DNA of 42,930 nt from Magnetococcales bacterium (GCA_015232645.1 JADFZF010000004.1:1-42930); one strand, 5' to 3'; counted from the stretch's first letter, positions 27,291 through 35,672 are shown. Numbers and translations: made by a program. Notes: generated by a model not told the origin, from the sequence alone.

Positions 27291-28121
27291 TTGCTGGGGG
27301 TGTTTGGCGACCCTGTCGTCCATTCCCTTTCTCCAGTCATTCATAATTTTGCTCTCAATTGGTTGGGATTGGACTATCGGTATTTGCCATTCCATGTGAC
27401 TCGGCAACGCCTTCCCGAGGCCTTGCAGGGGTTTCGGGTTTTGGGAGGGGTCGGTCTGAATGCCACGATTCCGCATAAGGAGGCCTTGTTGCCGCTGATG
27501 GATGAATTGTCGCCTGCCGCGGTACGCATTGGGGCTGTCAATACGGTCCATATTCAGGATCGGCTCGTTGGGCACAACACCGATGGTTATGGCTTTTTGG
27601 CGGCGCTTCGGGAAGAGCGTCCGCATCTGCCGCAGGGTGTCAAGGCTCTGGTATTGGGAGCGGGAGGTGCGGCGCGTAGCGTCATCCACGCATTGTTGGA
27701 GGCGGGTTGCGAAACCATTTTTTTAGCCAATCGTACTGAGGATCGCGCGGTGGCTCTGGCGCATTTTTTTGCCCCCGCCGACTGTGATCGGCGCATCCGG
27801 CCCATGGCTCTGAATGTGGATCGGTTGCCGTGGAGCGAGGTGGCTTTGCTGGTCAATACGACCGCCCTGGGGTTGCATGGAGAGATGGAGCTTCCGGTGT
27901 CTCTGCACCGACTGCCCGAGGATGGTTTTGTCTATGATATTGTCTACGGCTCCCAGGGGACGCCCCTGACCCGGCTGGCCGCCCGCAACCACAGGAGTTC
28001 CATGGATGGGCTGGGGATGCTGGTGCATCAGGCGGCCGCGGCATTCGCTGTCTGGACCGGCCAGGATATGCCGGTAGCCGCGGTCAAGGCGCATTTGCTT
28101 CAAAAAAATCGCATCGTTTGA
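27291..28121 (+). CDS. aroE: Shikimate dehydrogenase (NADP+)
   Basis: AroE reduces 3-dehydroshikimate to shikimate in aromatic amino acid synthesis. The substrate-binding domain shows GVFGDPVVHSLSPVIHN, the catalytic lysine in NATIPHKEALLP, and NTDGYGF. The NADP domain has LGAGGAARSV and an ANRTEDR loop typical of NADP preference, and the C-terminus has SMDGLGMLVHQAA. The start is uncertain: there is no ATG near the expected place, so TTG 27291 (277 residues to a normal C-terminus) is proposed, although its ribosome-binding site is poor. The open frame extends upstream to ATG 27048 inside cheR, which would overlap cheR by 158 bases. It probably shares a transcript with cheR. Confidence 0.85.
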   Translation: MLGVFGDPVVHSLSPVIHNFALNWLGLDYRYLPFHVTRQRLPEALQGFRVLGGVGLNATIPHKEALLPLMDELSPAAVRIGAVNTVHIQDRLVGHNTDGYGFLAALREERPHLPQGVKALVLGAGGAARSVIHALLEAGCETIFLANRTEDRAVALAHFFAPADCDRRIRPMALNVDRLPWSEVALLVNTTALGLHGEMELPVSLHRLPEDGFVYDIVYGSQGTPLTRLAARNHRSSMDGLGMLVHQAAAAFAVWTGQDMPVAAVKAHLLQKNRIV

Positions 28122-28208
28122 GAACCTCTGTCGATGAACTGTCGTCGCTGTCGGCATCACCATGGGGGGTGGGGAGGCTTCGTCCTGGAGGTCGAGACGT
28201 ACATGTCA

Positions 28209-28646
28209 CATTGACAGTGTACTGATCTATATAATAAATATTGAAAGGGAAAAGGGGTCTGGGGGATTGCCCCCAGGGTTTTGATTTTGTTTTTGTTTCT
28301 GACTTTGATTTTCACTCGCCCTTTGATCCGAAGCGTTTTTTCCGCGTGGTTTTTGCGAAAAGACCTGGACGCCTTGCCTGTGGTCAAGTTTTACATCCGG
28401 CAAGGCGTTGTCCCTTCTTCGCCAAAACCGCGAAGAAGGGACAGCCAAGGCGCGCGCCAGCGCCAGAATCCCGCAAATACTACGCGGGAATCCGGCTTCG
28501 GATCCATGGGCGTGTGAAAATAAAAGTCAGAAACAAAATCAAAACCCTGGGGGCAATCCCCCAGACCCCTTTTTCCTTTCAATGTTTATTATATAGATCA
28601 ATACACTGTCAATGGTTGGCTCAGGTTGATGAATGTAATAAAGTAG
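28209..28646. repeat. MITE-like palindromic element, long copy
   Basis: The left arm from 28209 (CATTGACAGTGTACTGATCT and on) and the right arm ending at 28614 are reverse complements with about 75 of the first 80 bases matching; the match continues with indels for about 130 bases. The centre is a 14-bp perfect hairpin (28409-28422 with 28430-28443). A nested hairpin in the left arm pairs CGCCTTGCC (28370-28378) with GGCAAGGCG (28399-28407). The right end continues to a terminus at 28646 (TGAATGTAATAAAGTAG) like that of the short copy; the left terminus is missing, so this copy looks truncated or rearranged. No transposase is present. Confidence 0.75.
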
Positions 28647-28709
28647 AATTAAGAATCGTTCATCGCCCAAACCGCGCGACTGAAAATCAGAATAGAAATC
28701 TTTTATTAT

Positions 28710-28744
28710 CGCTCCCACCGCCACTGGAAAAGGAGCGGTTTTTT
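28710..28744 (+). terminator. Candidate intrinsic terminator
   Basis: CGCTCC (28710-28715) can pair with GGAGCG (28732-28737) around a 16-base loop, followed by G and six T residues (28739-28744). The loop is large and there is no clear upstream transcript apart from aroE, so this is only a candidate. Confidence 0.35.
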
Positions 28745-28921
28745 CCCCAACCCCTCCCATGATCCGGTCGTCACTGAACCTGGGTCGGGACCTCATCGAC
28801 AAGTCCAGATGCTTGTGACTGTCATGGTTCTGACCTCTGTTAATTGGCATTATATTTGCTTTGGATAATATTTGACAATAAAGTGTCATGTGGGTGACAT
28901 CGAGCGAAGCCGAGGGACCCC

Positions 28922-30739
28922 ATGGTGAGCGCGGGGTGGTCTGAAGCGGTCATGATTGAGCGAATGTGCGGGAAGTCCATGGAGAATCCATTGCAACATT
29001 CCGGTTTTGCGGGGCGGATGATACAGGGGTGCATCCTGGCTTGGCTGACGGCCACGCCGTGCTGGGCAGGTGGCACGGTGGATGAAAAGCTTGTGGCTGG
29101 AGCTGAGGCATTAAGCAAGGAAAATCTGGATCAGGCGGTGGAGTTGTTCTCTGAGGCGATTGATGACAGTTCAGCGACACGGGAGCAGAAGTCTGCCGCT
29201 TTCGAGGGGCGCTGTGCAGCGCGTTACAAAAAAAGCCTGGTCAAAAGCGACACATCTCTGACCAAGGAAGCGGTCTCCGATTGCAGTCGTTCGTTGGAAA
29301 TCAAACCGGATCGTCAACGAGCTTATCGCCTGCGGGGAACGGCGCAATTGACCATCGGTGAAACGGTACGAGCGCTGGAAGATTTAAACGTCGCCCAGGC
29401 GCTGGATCCGCAAGATTATCTCACTCTGCAAAATCGTGGATTGGCATTCGCCCGGATCGGGCAGACCGATCGGGCCATTGTCGATTTCAACCAGGCTATC
29501 CAGGTCAAGCCGAGTCATCCCTGGAGTTACTATAACCGTGGCCGTATCTATGCCGCCCAGGGGCAGAATGACGCAGCCGTGGAGGATTTCAGTACTTTTA
29601 TCCGCTATCGGCATGATTACGAACCGGCCTATCTGTATCGAGGGCGGACCTGGCTGGCATCAGGGGCCTATCAGCAGGCCTTGGTCGATTTACACGAATC
29701 CTTGCGTTTGAAACCGGATGGTAATGCCCAGGCCCACCAATTGCGCGGTGTGGGTTTGTATCTTTTGGAACGCTATGACGAAGCCCTTGCCGATTTTTCC
29801 GAGGCGCGGCAACTGGATGACGGTGATGTGGTCAATGCCATGTGGATGTTTTTTGCGCGGGAACGATTGGGAATGCCAGGCCGGGAGGCCTTTGCCGGCA
29901 TTCGTAGTCCGAAGGAGAATGGGGAATGGCCTGGGGTCATGGTCACCTACCTGATGGGGCGAGGCACCCCCGATGCGGTACAGTCGGCGGCGCGCGCCAG
30001 TGATAGTGATGTGCAGCATGCCCAGGAGGTTGAAAATTTGGCCATGTTTTTCATGGGTGAATTGGAGCTGCTGAAACGTCAACCGATCCAGGATAACGTT
30101 TGGTTTGCCAAATTGGCCACTAGGAACGGAGGATCTCCCTGGGTTCACGCCGCGGCCTGGAGGACTCGGGATCAACCTCAACCCAAGGGTGCGTTGGCTG
30201 ATGGTAAGGCCCCGGAGGTATCGAAAAAACCGGTCATCATTGTCGATCCCATCATTACCGGGGAGGAGGATCTGGGGGAGATGGCAGGGCCGCCGACGGT
30301 CCGTCCGGACTCTCCGTTGACTTCCGGACCACCCATTGGCTTCAGGGCCAAGGAGTCGGCAGGTAACAAAAACGTCACGGCCATCCAACCGATCAAGCTT
30401 TCCTTGTCCCCGCAGGCCCTAGCATCTGGACAGGGAGGCAGCCAAACTCAGGGTGTGGAGGCCAGCCCCGCAAAGAAGGGCGACAGGCGTTCTCCTCATA
30501 TTTCCGGAATGTATGCCTTCAAACTGGCCGCTTACGAAAGCAGTGAGCATGCCGATCAGGCCCTGGCGGAAATCAGCCGAATGAACCTGCCCGTCTATCT
30601 TCAGGATTTCCAGGGAAAAGATCGTACTTATCTCCGGGTATGGGTTGGCCCCTTTCCATCGGAGGCGGAAGCCATGGAGGCCTGGAAACGGGTCAGCGCC
30701 CTGCCCGGAGCCAATCCAAGCGCCGTACGGAAGCGATAG
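28922..30739 (+). CDS. TPR-repeat protein with C-terminal SPOR domain
   Basis: This is a predicted periplasmic protein of 605 residues from ATG 28922. A hydrophobic leader ending ILAWLTATPCWAGG suggests export; ATG 28979 would give a more usual short leader (MENPLQHSGFAGRM and on), while 28922 has the better ribosome-binding site (GAGGGA), so the start is uncertain. Tetratricopeptide repeats fill about residues 50-310 (for example GQTDRAIVDFNQAIQVKPSH and LLERYDEALADFSEARQL). A proline-rich linker follows. The last 75 residues form a SPOR domain (YAFKLAAYESSEHADQALAE and on to RVWVGPFPSEAEAMEAWKRV), which binds denuded peptidoglycan at division sites. A role at the septum or envelope is inferred. 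Confidence 0.82.
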   Translation: MVSAGWSEAVMIERMCGKSMENPLQHSGFAGRMIQGCILAWLTATPCWAGGTVDEKLVAGAEALSKENLDQAVELFSEAIDDSSATREQKSAAFEGRCAARYKKSLVKSDTSLTKEAVSDCSRSLEIKPDRQRAYRLRGTAQLTIGETVRALEDLNVAQALDPQDYLTLQNRGLAFARIGQTDRAIVDFNQAIQVKPSHPWSYYNRGRIYAAQGQNDAAVEDFSTFIRYRHDYEPAYLYRGRTWLASGAYQQALVDLHESLRLKPDGNAQAHQLRGVGLYLLERYDEALADFSEARQLDDGDVVNAMWMFFARERLGMPGREAFAGIRSPKENGEWPGVMVTYLMGRGTPDAVQSAARASDSDVQHAQEVENLAMFFMGELELLKRQPIQDNVWFAKLATRNGGSPWVHAAAWRTRDQPQPKGALADGKAPEVSKKPVIIVDPIITGEEDLGEMAGPPTVRPDSPLTSGPPIGFRAKESAGNKNVTAIQPIKLSLSPQALASGQGGSQTQGVEASPAKKGDRRSPHISGMYAFKLAAYESSEHADQALAEISRMNLPVYLQDFQGKDRTYLRVWVGPFPSEAEAMEAWKRVSALPGANPSAVRKR

Positions 30740-31052
30740 AAGCCTGGGAGATCCGGCTCACCGGGCTGGGCCCGGAAAAGGGATGGCGGCCCCGGCTGGG
30801 GGCGTTGGCGAACCTGTGGTGATGGTATGGGTTTGACCAGACAATGATAATGAATCTTGGAAGAGCTCCCCACTCCCCGATCCATCCTATCCACCTGTCC
30901 CCACTTGATTCGTCCAAGTCGTAGCAGTAATCGGAAAAAAACAATTCCTCAGGGGCCAGAGATCATTTGGCCATGCAGGTCACTCAGGAAAGCGCGCACG
31001 ATTGATCTCGGGTGATCGGGATGGCTCATATTGACAACCAAAGGTGTTCATT
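30740..31052. other. Intergenic region before proC
   Basis: The 313-base region contains no open frame with family similarity; the frames on both strands look like chance. No clear terminator hairpin with a T tract and no convincing promoter hexamers were found. An AAAGG sequence lies just before the proC start. Confidence 0.5.
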
Positions 31053-31880
31053 ATGACTTTTATACACAACAAGGATGTAACCGTGGCTTTTGCCGGCGGT
31101 GGTAATATGGCTGCTGCCTTGATCCAGGGGTTGACTCAGACAGGTCTCAGCGGGGACAAGGTTCGAGTGTTTGAACCCGATGTTGCCCGGGCAGGGGCCT
31201 TGAGAGATCGGTTTGGGGTGGTACTGGCCGACAGTAACGCGGCTGCGGTCGCGGGGGTCCAAGTCCTGGTCGTGGCGGTCAAGCCGGCAATGGTATCCCC
31301 GATTCTTCAGGAAGTGGCTGCCGTTTTGACCAGGGAAACATTGGTGGTCTCCATCGCTGCCGGTGTGACGTTGGAGCGACTGCATTGTGGGTTGGCTCCT
31401 GGCCAGCCGGTCATTCGTGCCATGCCCAATACCCCGTCGCTGATCGGTGCCGGGGTGACGGTTTTATGCCCGGGATCCTCAGTCACGGCGCAACAGCTCG
31501 CCTTGGCAGAAACCCTGTTGGCGGCGGTGGGCGAAGTCAGGACCTTGCGCGATGAGTTGTTGATGGATGGTGTCACGGCGTTGTCGGGCTCGGGACCAGC
31601 CTATTTGTATCTGATCATCGAAGCTCTGTCCGATGCCGGGGTGGCCTGTGGACTTCCCAGGGATATGGCCACCTGGCTCGCGGTTCACACTACCAAAGGA
31701 TCGGCTCAGTTGGTTCATGAAACGGGTCAACATCCGGGGGTGTTGAAAAATCAGGTCACATCTCCCGGGGGAACGACCATCGCCGCCATGCAGGTCTTGG
31801 AAGAGGCGGGGATCCGGGGAACCTTGATGCGTGCCGTGCAGGCCGCCTGGAAACGATCACAGGAGTTGAGTCGCAAGTGA
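31053..31880 (+). CDS. proC: Pyrroline-5-carboxylate reductase
   Basis: ProC performs the last step of proline synthesis, NAD(P)H reduction of pyrroline-5-carboxylate. From ATG 31053 the product is 275 residues. The Rossmann motif is VAFAGGGNMAAALIQGL. The family also shows VVAVKPAMV, VIRAMPNTPSLIGAGVT, the signature TALSGSGPAYLYLIIEALSDAGVACGL and VTSPGGTTIAA. AAAGG lies upstream. GTG 31044 is possible but unneeded. It is followed by yggT and a DUF167 gene, a neighbourhood commonly seen in proteobacteria (proC-yggT-yggU). Confidence 0.95.
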   Translation: MTFIHNKDVTVAFAGGGNMAAALIQGLTQTGLSGDKVRVFEPDVARAGALRDRFGVVLADSNAAAVAGVQVLVVAVKPAMVSPILQEVAAVLTRETLVVSIAAGVTLERLHCGLAPGQPVIRAMPNTPSLIGAGVTVLCPGSSVTAQQLALAETLLAAVGEVRTLRDELLMDGVTALSGSGPAYLYLIIEALSDAGVACGLPRDMATWLAVHTTKGSAQLVHETGQHPGVLKNQVTSPGGTTIAAMQVLEEAGIRGTLMRAVQAAWKRSQELSRK

Positions 31881-32168
31881 CCTTGGCGACACCTTGTCGC
31901 CGTCATACTGGCTCGATGGAACCCCGAAGTGCCGGATGCGGGTCGGATCGGTCAAGGAAAGGGTGGGGCCTTTTTCAGCGATATTAAAAAAAATCGATGC
32001 GACAATTGCAACTCAACCATCGGGACTGGCATCATGCGTGGGTTGCGATAGAACGAAAGTCCAAGCCATCCACCGGCCTGGGCGGTCATGTTGGCCAGTG
32101 CATCGCTCTTTGTACGATTTCGTTCATGAATACGAACCTCATCGGACCTATCTGGAAGGAGGCTTTTC
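31881..32168. other. Spacer between proC and yggT with two weak hairpins
   Basis: A 7-bp hairpin with a three-base loop (GGCGACA 31885-31891 with TGTCGCC 31895-31901) follows proC but has no T tract. A second weak stem, AAAGG with CCTTT, runs into a short T stretch near 31970-31975 and could terminate some proC transcripts. Overlapping open frames in the spacer have no family similarity. Confidence 0.4.
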
Positions 32169-32816
32169 ATGGGATTATCCAGTTCCCTCGCGGTCCTGAT
32201 CGATTTTGTTTTGGGCATCTACACCTGGTTGATATTAATCAGGGTTTTCCTTTCCTGGGTCAATCCCGATCCCTATAACCCCATCGTGCAATTTTTGTTG
32301 CAGGCGACCGAGCCCGTTCTGAAACCGTTTCGGCGTCTGATTCCTCCAATTGCCGGACTGGATCTGTCCCCCATTGCGGCATTGTTGGCGGTACAGATGG
32401 TACAAAGGTTGACGGTGGCGCTGTTGCATGGTGGCATGAGCGGCAGCGCGGTGCTGGGATTGCTAGGGGAGGTGCTGGCCTTTGCCCACCTGTTGCTGAC
32501 CCTTTACATGCTGTTGTTGGTCGTGCGTGCAGGATTTCAATTTTATGCCTGGTACACTTTCAGGAAGCGCCGTCCTATGGCTTTGAATCTGCGGCATCCC
32601 TTGACGCGGTTTGTTTTTCAGGTGACTGAACCCGCAGTCAAACCCTTTCGCAGTCTGGTACCGGTCGTGGCTGGATTGGATATTACCCCTTTGGTGGCGG
32701 CTGCGCTCATCTTGATGCTGCTTTCCTTGTTGCAGCAATTATTTTTGTTGCTCTCTTTGGGAGGCCTGGGCGGTTTTTCCTTTCCTTCTTCCCCGGTAGG
32801 CAATCGGCCGTTTTAA
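32169..32816 (+). CDS. yggT: YggT family integral membrane protein (two YggT repeats)
   Basis: The 215-residue product has four hydrophobic segments arranged as two YggT units, each ending in a conserved proline/phenylalanine motif: TEPVLKPFRRLIPPIAGLDL at about residues 42-61 and TEPAVKPFRSLVPVVAGLDI at about 155-174. YggT proteins are linked to osmotic tolerance in bacteria and to cytochrome b6 maturation (CCB3) in chloroplasts; the molecular role is unsettled. AAGGAGG seven bases before ATG 32169 is an excellent ribosome-binding site. It lies between proC and the DUF167 gene in the usual order. Confidence 0.92.
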   Translation: MGLSSSLAVLIDFVLGIYTWLILIRVFLSWVNPDPYNPIVQFLLQATEPVLKPFRRLIPPIAGLDLSPIAALLAVQMVQRLTVALLHGGMSGSAVLGLLGEVLAFAHLLLTLYMLLLVVRAGFQFYAWYTFRKRRPMALNLRHPLTRFVFQVTEPAVKPFRSLVPVVAGLDITPLVAAALILMLLSLLQQLFLLLSLGGLGGFSFPSSPVGNRPF

Positions 32817-32817
32817 T

Positions 32818-33147
32818 GTGGCCGCCATGGGCGTGGAACAGTGGCATGGAGAAGATTGTCATCTGGCGGTCTGGGTGCAGCCCCGAGCCTCACGGGAGGG
32901 GGTCGTTGGGCTGCGCGGTGAGGAAATACGCATTTCCCTGAATGCGCCCCCGGTGGATGGGGCCGCCAATCAGGCCTTGGTTCGATTCATGGCGCGGGAA
33001 TTGGGGGTTGCCAAGGGGCGGGTGATAATTGTCGCCGGTGAACGCTCGCGCAGCAAGCGTCTGTGTTTGAAAAATCTTTCGCGGCAGGCCCTGCAGACTT
33101 TTTTCTTCAAATGGGGGCTCGGACAGACGGTGGACAAGGGTCTCTGA
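32818..33147 (+). CDS. yggU: DUF167 family protein (YggU)
   Basis: This is a 109-residue member of the DUF167 family of small alpha/beta proteins, of unknown function. The core is VWVQPRASREGVVGLRGEEI followed by SLNAPPVDGAANQALVRF and VIIVAGERSRSKRL, all standard. The start is GTG 32818, one base after the yggT stop, or ATG 32827; both begin before the conserved region. The tail after residue 90 (ALQTFFFKWGLGQTVDKGL) is longer than usual for the family. Confidence 0.9.
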   Translation: MAAMGVEQWHGEDCHLAVWVQPRASREGVVGLRGEEIRISLNAPPVDGAANQALVRFMARELGVAKGRVIIVAGERSRSKRLCLKNLSRQALQTFFFKWGLGQTVDKGL

Positions 33148-33180
33148 ATAACCCTTGGGAACCGTTTGCGAATCGTGTCA

Positions 33181-33218
33181 AGCGAAAACCCAGGGGTCCT
33201 CCCCGGGTTTTCGCTTTT
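33181..33218 (+). terminator. Intrinsic terminator between yggU and trx
   Basis: AGCGAAAACCC (33181-33191) pairs perfectly with GGGTTTTCGCT (33205-33215), an 11-bp stem, and an inner GGGG/CCCC pair tightens the loop. A short TTTT (33215-33218) follows on the plus strand. It lies between convergent genes; on the minus strand the T tract is poor, so it mainly serves the yggU transcript. Confidence 0.75.
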
Positions 33219-33223
33219 GATCT

Positions 33224-33550
33224 TCAGAGGACGCTCTCCACCCATTCAAACAGTTTGGATTTGGGCATGGCGCCAATCTTGGTGGCTTCGATCTGCCCTT
33301 TTTTGAAAATGATCAAAGTTGGGATGCCTCGTACTCCGTACTGAGCCGGGGTGCTGGGGTTGTGGTCGATGTTCAGTTTGCAAACCTTGAGACGTCCTTT
33401 GAACTTGTCGGCCATTTCTTCAAGATAGGGCCCGATTTGCTTGCAGGGCCCGCACCATTCTGCCCAAAAGTCCACCAGGGCGGGCAATTCCGACTGGAGA
33501 ACGTCCTGCTTGAATTGATCATCGGTGGTTTGGATGATTTTATCGCTCAT
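33224..33550 (-). CDS. trxA: Thioredoxin
   Basis: Thioredoxin reduces protein disulfides in the cytoplasm. The 108-residue product has the canonical active site WCGPC (C33 and C36) after the VDFWAEW strand, and the cis-proline P77 in GIPTLIIF. No signal peptide or membrane segment is present. AAGGAGAG lies upstream of ATG 33550. The gene stands alone, convergent to yggU. Confidence 0.95.
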   Translation of the reverse strand: MSDKIIQTTDDQFKQDVLQSELPALVDFWAEWCGPCKQIGPYLEEMADKFKGRLKVCKLNIDHNPSTPAQYGVRGIPTLIIFKKGQIEATKIGAMPKSKLFEWVESVL

Positions 33551-33648
33551 TTTTTATGGTCTCTCCTTCAGGGATCACGGGATGATATCCAAACCGCGCC
33601 ACGGTAATCGCCACCATCCCCTATTGTCAAGACAAGCCGTTGTTCCCT

Positions 33649-33679
33649 TTGACATCGGATACCATTCTTCTCTATGATG
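33649..33679 (+). promoter_or_regulatory. Putative sigma-70 promoter for tRNA-Arg
   Basis: TTGACA (33649-33654) is a perfect -35 hexamer, and TATGAT (33674-33679) is a near-consensus -10, separated by 19 bases, slightly long. A C/G-rich stretch (GCCTGGG) follows, like the discriminators of stable RNA promoters. The mature tRNA begins about 30 bases downstream. Confidence 0.5.
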
Positions 33680-33710
33680 CCTGGGTCGAGAGGGGAGAGA
33701 TGTATTTTCT

Positions 33711-33787
<77 letters not shown>

Positions 33788-34427
33788 GTATTAATACGTT
33801 ACACACATATTGCTTCAGCATGATCCAATAAAAATAACCAAATAGTAACCATCCGGAGCCATTTCGGATCACGGTCTGTTCCCGCGCATCATGACCATTT
33901 ATCGGATGTGTGGTTGATGTTTTCACCCTGGTGGCCCTTGCCCTTGTGAACGGTGACCGCCACCAGAAAACGCGGTTTCCTCCCCTTGTTGCCCCCCTCG
34001 GCTTTTTGAATGATTTCCGGTCGTTCGTCCCCGGTCCACAGGCCGATCACATCATAAACAAGCCAGTGGGAAAAGGATCTTGCGCCCCTGGCCACCGCGT
34101 TTTTTTCCAGGGCTACCTTGGTTCTCCCTTGGTGGCCAAGCAACGTTCCATCGGCAAGGTCGGAGAATCTGATGTAGAATCAGTTTGTTGTAGTATATAA
34201 ACCCAATACCTCATGTTGTTCACATTCTGGATTTTGCCGATTTTGGTCGAGAAAGGCCGGTGAAGGTGTTACTACGCGACATGTCCCGTAGTGGAATTAT
34301 TTGTAATATAATTAATTTTCTCTGGAACGTTAGCAGGCCACCAAGGGACGGTTGCCCCCTCAAGGGTTGGCAGCGAAGCTCGAAGATATCGATCATTTCA
34401 GCCTTCCGTATCCACGAGACCCTGGTC
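33788..34427. other. 640-bp region after tRNA-Arg with no clear gene
   Basis: No recognised gene is present. A minus-strand frame at 33889-34164 has coding-like composition and is listed separately. No integrase gene and no second copy of the tRNA 3' end was found, so an integration site is not supported. The part 34201-34427 is AT-rich around 34290-34325 and shows nothing else. Confidence 0.45.
33889..34164 (-). CDS. Hypothetical short protein or gene fragment
   Basis: A minus-strand frame of about 92 codons is free of stops down to 33889. It begins within DLADGTLLGHQGRTKVALEK, continues SHWLVYDVIGLWTGDERPEI and ends GENINHTSDKWS. Third positions are rich in G and C, as in the real genes here. 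Only a TTG (34143) is available as a start and no ribosome-binding site is seen; a stop lies a few codons upstream of 34164. No family was recognised. It could be the 3' remnant of a lost gene. Confidence 0.3.
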   Translation of the reverse strand, partial: SDLADGTLLGHQGRTKVALEKNAVARGARSFSHWLVYDVIGLWTGDERPEIIQKAEGGNKGRKPRFLVAVTVHKGKGHQGENINHTSDKWS

Positions 34428-34889
34428 CTATTTGGCGCCGTTCAAATTCCATGATTCGATATCCACCCCGCTTCCCGAACCACCCAGTTCACCATCGGAA
34501 CCGGTGGAGACCAGGTCATACTCGCCGTGAACCCCAGGAGCCATGTAGACGTAAGGTCGATCCCAAGGGTCTTTAGGCACTTTGGCCAAATAACCGTTCT
34601 GACGCCACTGTTTGGGAACAGGTTCCGCGACGGGTTTTTTAACCAGGGCGTCCAACCCCTGTTCGGTGGTTGGATAGCTGGAGTTGTCCAGGCGATAAAG
34701 GTCCAGGGCTTGCCCGATGGCTTGGATATCCAGGGCGGCCTTGGTTCTTCGGGCTTCATCCGGTCGGTCCATGATCCTCGGGATGATCAGAGTAGCCAAA
34801 ATTCCCAAAATGACGATGACCACCATGATTTCAATAAGAGTGAATCCCGCCTGACCCCGACGATAGGAAAGGTTTTGCGCATTTTTCAT
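34428..34889 (-). CDS. gspG: Type II secretion major pseudopilin GspG
   Basis: GspG builds the periplasmic pseudopilus of type II secretion. From ATG 34889 (GGAG eight bases upstream) the product is 153 residues. A short basic leader ends at G15; cleavage by prepilin peptidase before F16 would give [20 protein letters not shown] with the required E5. The GspG-specific parts follow: [43 protein letters not shown] and the calcium-binding C-terminal [18 protein letters not shown]. The longer frame to 35063 is unsupported. No other secretion gene is adjacent, so it is an orphan here. Confidence 0.93.
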   Translation of the reverse strand: MKNAQNLSYRRGQAGFTLIEIMVVIVILGILATLIIPRIMDRPDEARRTKAALDIQAIGQALDLYRLDNSSYPTTEQGLDALVKKPVAEPVPKQWRQNGYLAKVPKDPWDRPYVYMAPGVHGEYDLVSTGSDGELGGSGSGVDIESWNLNGAK

Positions 34890-35184
34890 TACCAGACTCC
34901 ATACAAAATAAGGGGCCAGCCCAAACGATACCCACTCCATCAGGCATTGACAAACCCGATGACCACCGTCACCAGCCTCTGAGCGCGGAAATGTTCGGGA
35001 GGCTGTTCGATCGCCAACCATATTGGCCGAAACCATCTTGACGAGCAACGGTGACCTGGCCAACCATGTTATTTATTTTAGGATAGTTATTGGGGCAAAA
35101 AACACCTTCATGCCAACTCCATCCCTGAGGGAACCGTATTTTTCAGATTGTTCATGATCGTCATGTAGACATCCACATGATCAT

Positions 35185-35616
35185 TCAGGAGGGATAAAGG
35201 TAGAACGCCATGGCGTAGACGACCAATCCTGAAACACAGACGAACAACCAGATGGATAAGGTCAACGGGGCGATGCTGACGTGAGCCGACCAACGGCCGC
35301 GCCAAGCCCTGAAAACCGTTTTGGGAACCAGGTACGCCACCGCCAGGGCGGCAAGGACATGCGAAGCAAGCAGGGAAAAATAAACCGGACGTACCCATCC
35401 GTGCCCGGCAAACGGTACATGGCCGACGATGGCATGGTAGACCAGGTACAAAACCAGAAAGATCATTCCAATGAGCAAAGCCAGGGCCATCAACAGTCGG
35501 TGCTGTTCCTCCCGTCCCGAGCGAATGGCCCAATAAGCTGGAACCAGGGTCAATACCCCAGCCAGATTCAGTCCCGCCAGGCAATGGGGCAATGTTGTGA
35601 CGAAATCATTGCTCAT
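35185..35616 (-). CDS. DUF420 family membrane protein
   Basis: The 143-residue product has four hydrophobic segments and matches the DUF420 family, whose members lie near cytochrome oxidase genes (YozB/CtaM in Bacillus). Typical features are HRLLMALALLIGMIFLVLYL, the YHAIVGHVPFAGHGWVRPVYF loop with conserved histidines, and SHVLAALAVAYLVPKTVFRA. It is the last gene of the sco-pccA-DUF420 unit, 56 bases after pccA. A role in oxidase assembly is inferred from this context. No strong ribosome-binding site precedes ATG 35616. Confidence 0.85.
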   Translation of the reverse strand: MSNDFVTTLPHCLAGLNLAGVLTLVPAYWAIRSGREEQHRLLMALALLIGMIFLVLYLVYHAIVGHVPFAGHGWVRPVYFSLLASHVLAALAVAYLVPKTVFRAWRGRWSAHVSIAPLTLSIWLFVCVSGLVVYAMAFYLYPS

Positions 35617-35672
35617 GATGTTTCAACCCGAGAGAAAATGGATCAATTGACAAGACCCCGCCGCGGTACGGA

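Larger units (their letters stand above)
28122..28921. other. 800-bp gap filled mainly by a palindromic element
   Basis: The long copy of the MITE-like element occupies 28209-28646. A candidate terminator follows at 28710-28744. The open frames that cross this region follow the palindrome arms and have no family similarity, so they are not called. The bases just before 28922 include a GAGGGA ribosome-binding site for the next gene. Confidence 0.6.

Noticed and set aside
28241-28762. 173-codon plus-strand open frame through the long palindrome
   Set aside because: It merely follows the repeat arms, has no ribosome-binding site and no family similarity.
31894-32278. Two overlapping plus-strand frames between proC and yggT
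   Set aside because: They overlap the well-supported yggT start in other frames, have no ribosome-binding sites and no recognisable motifs.
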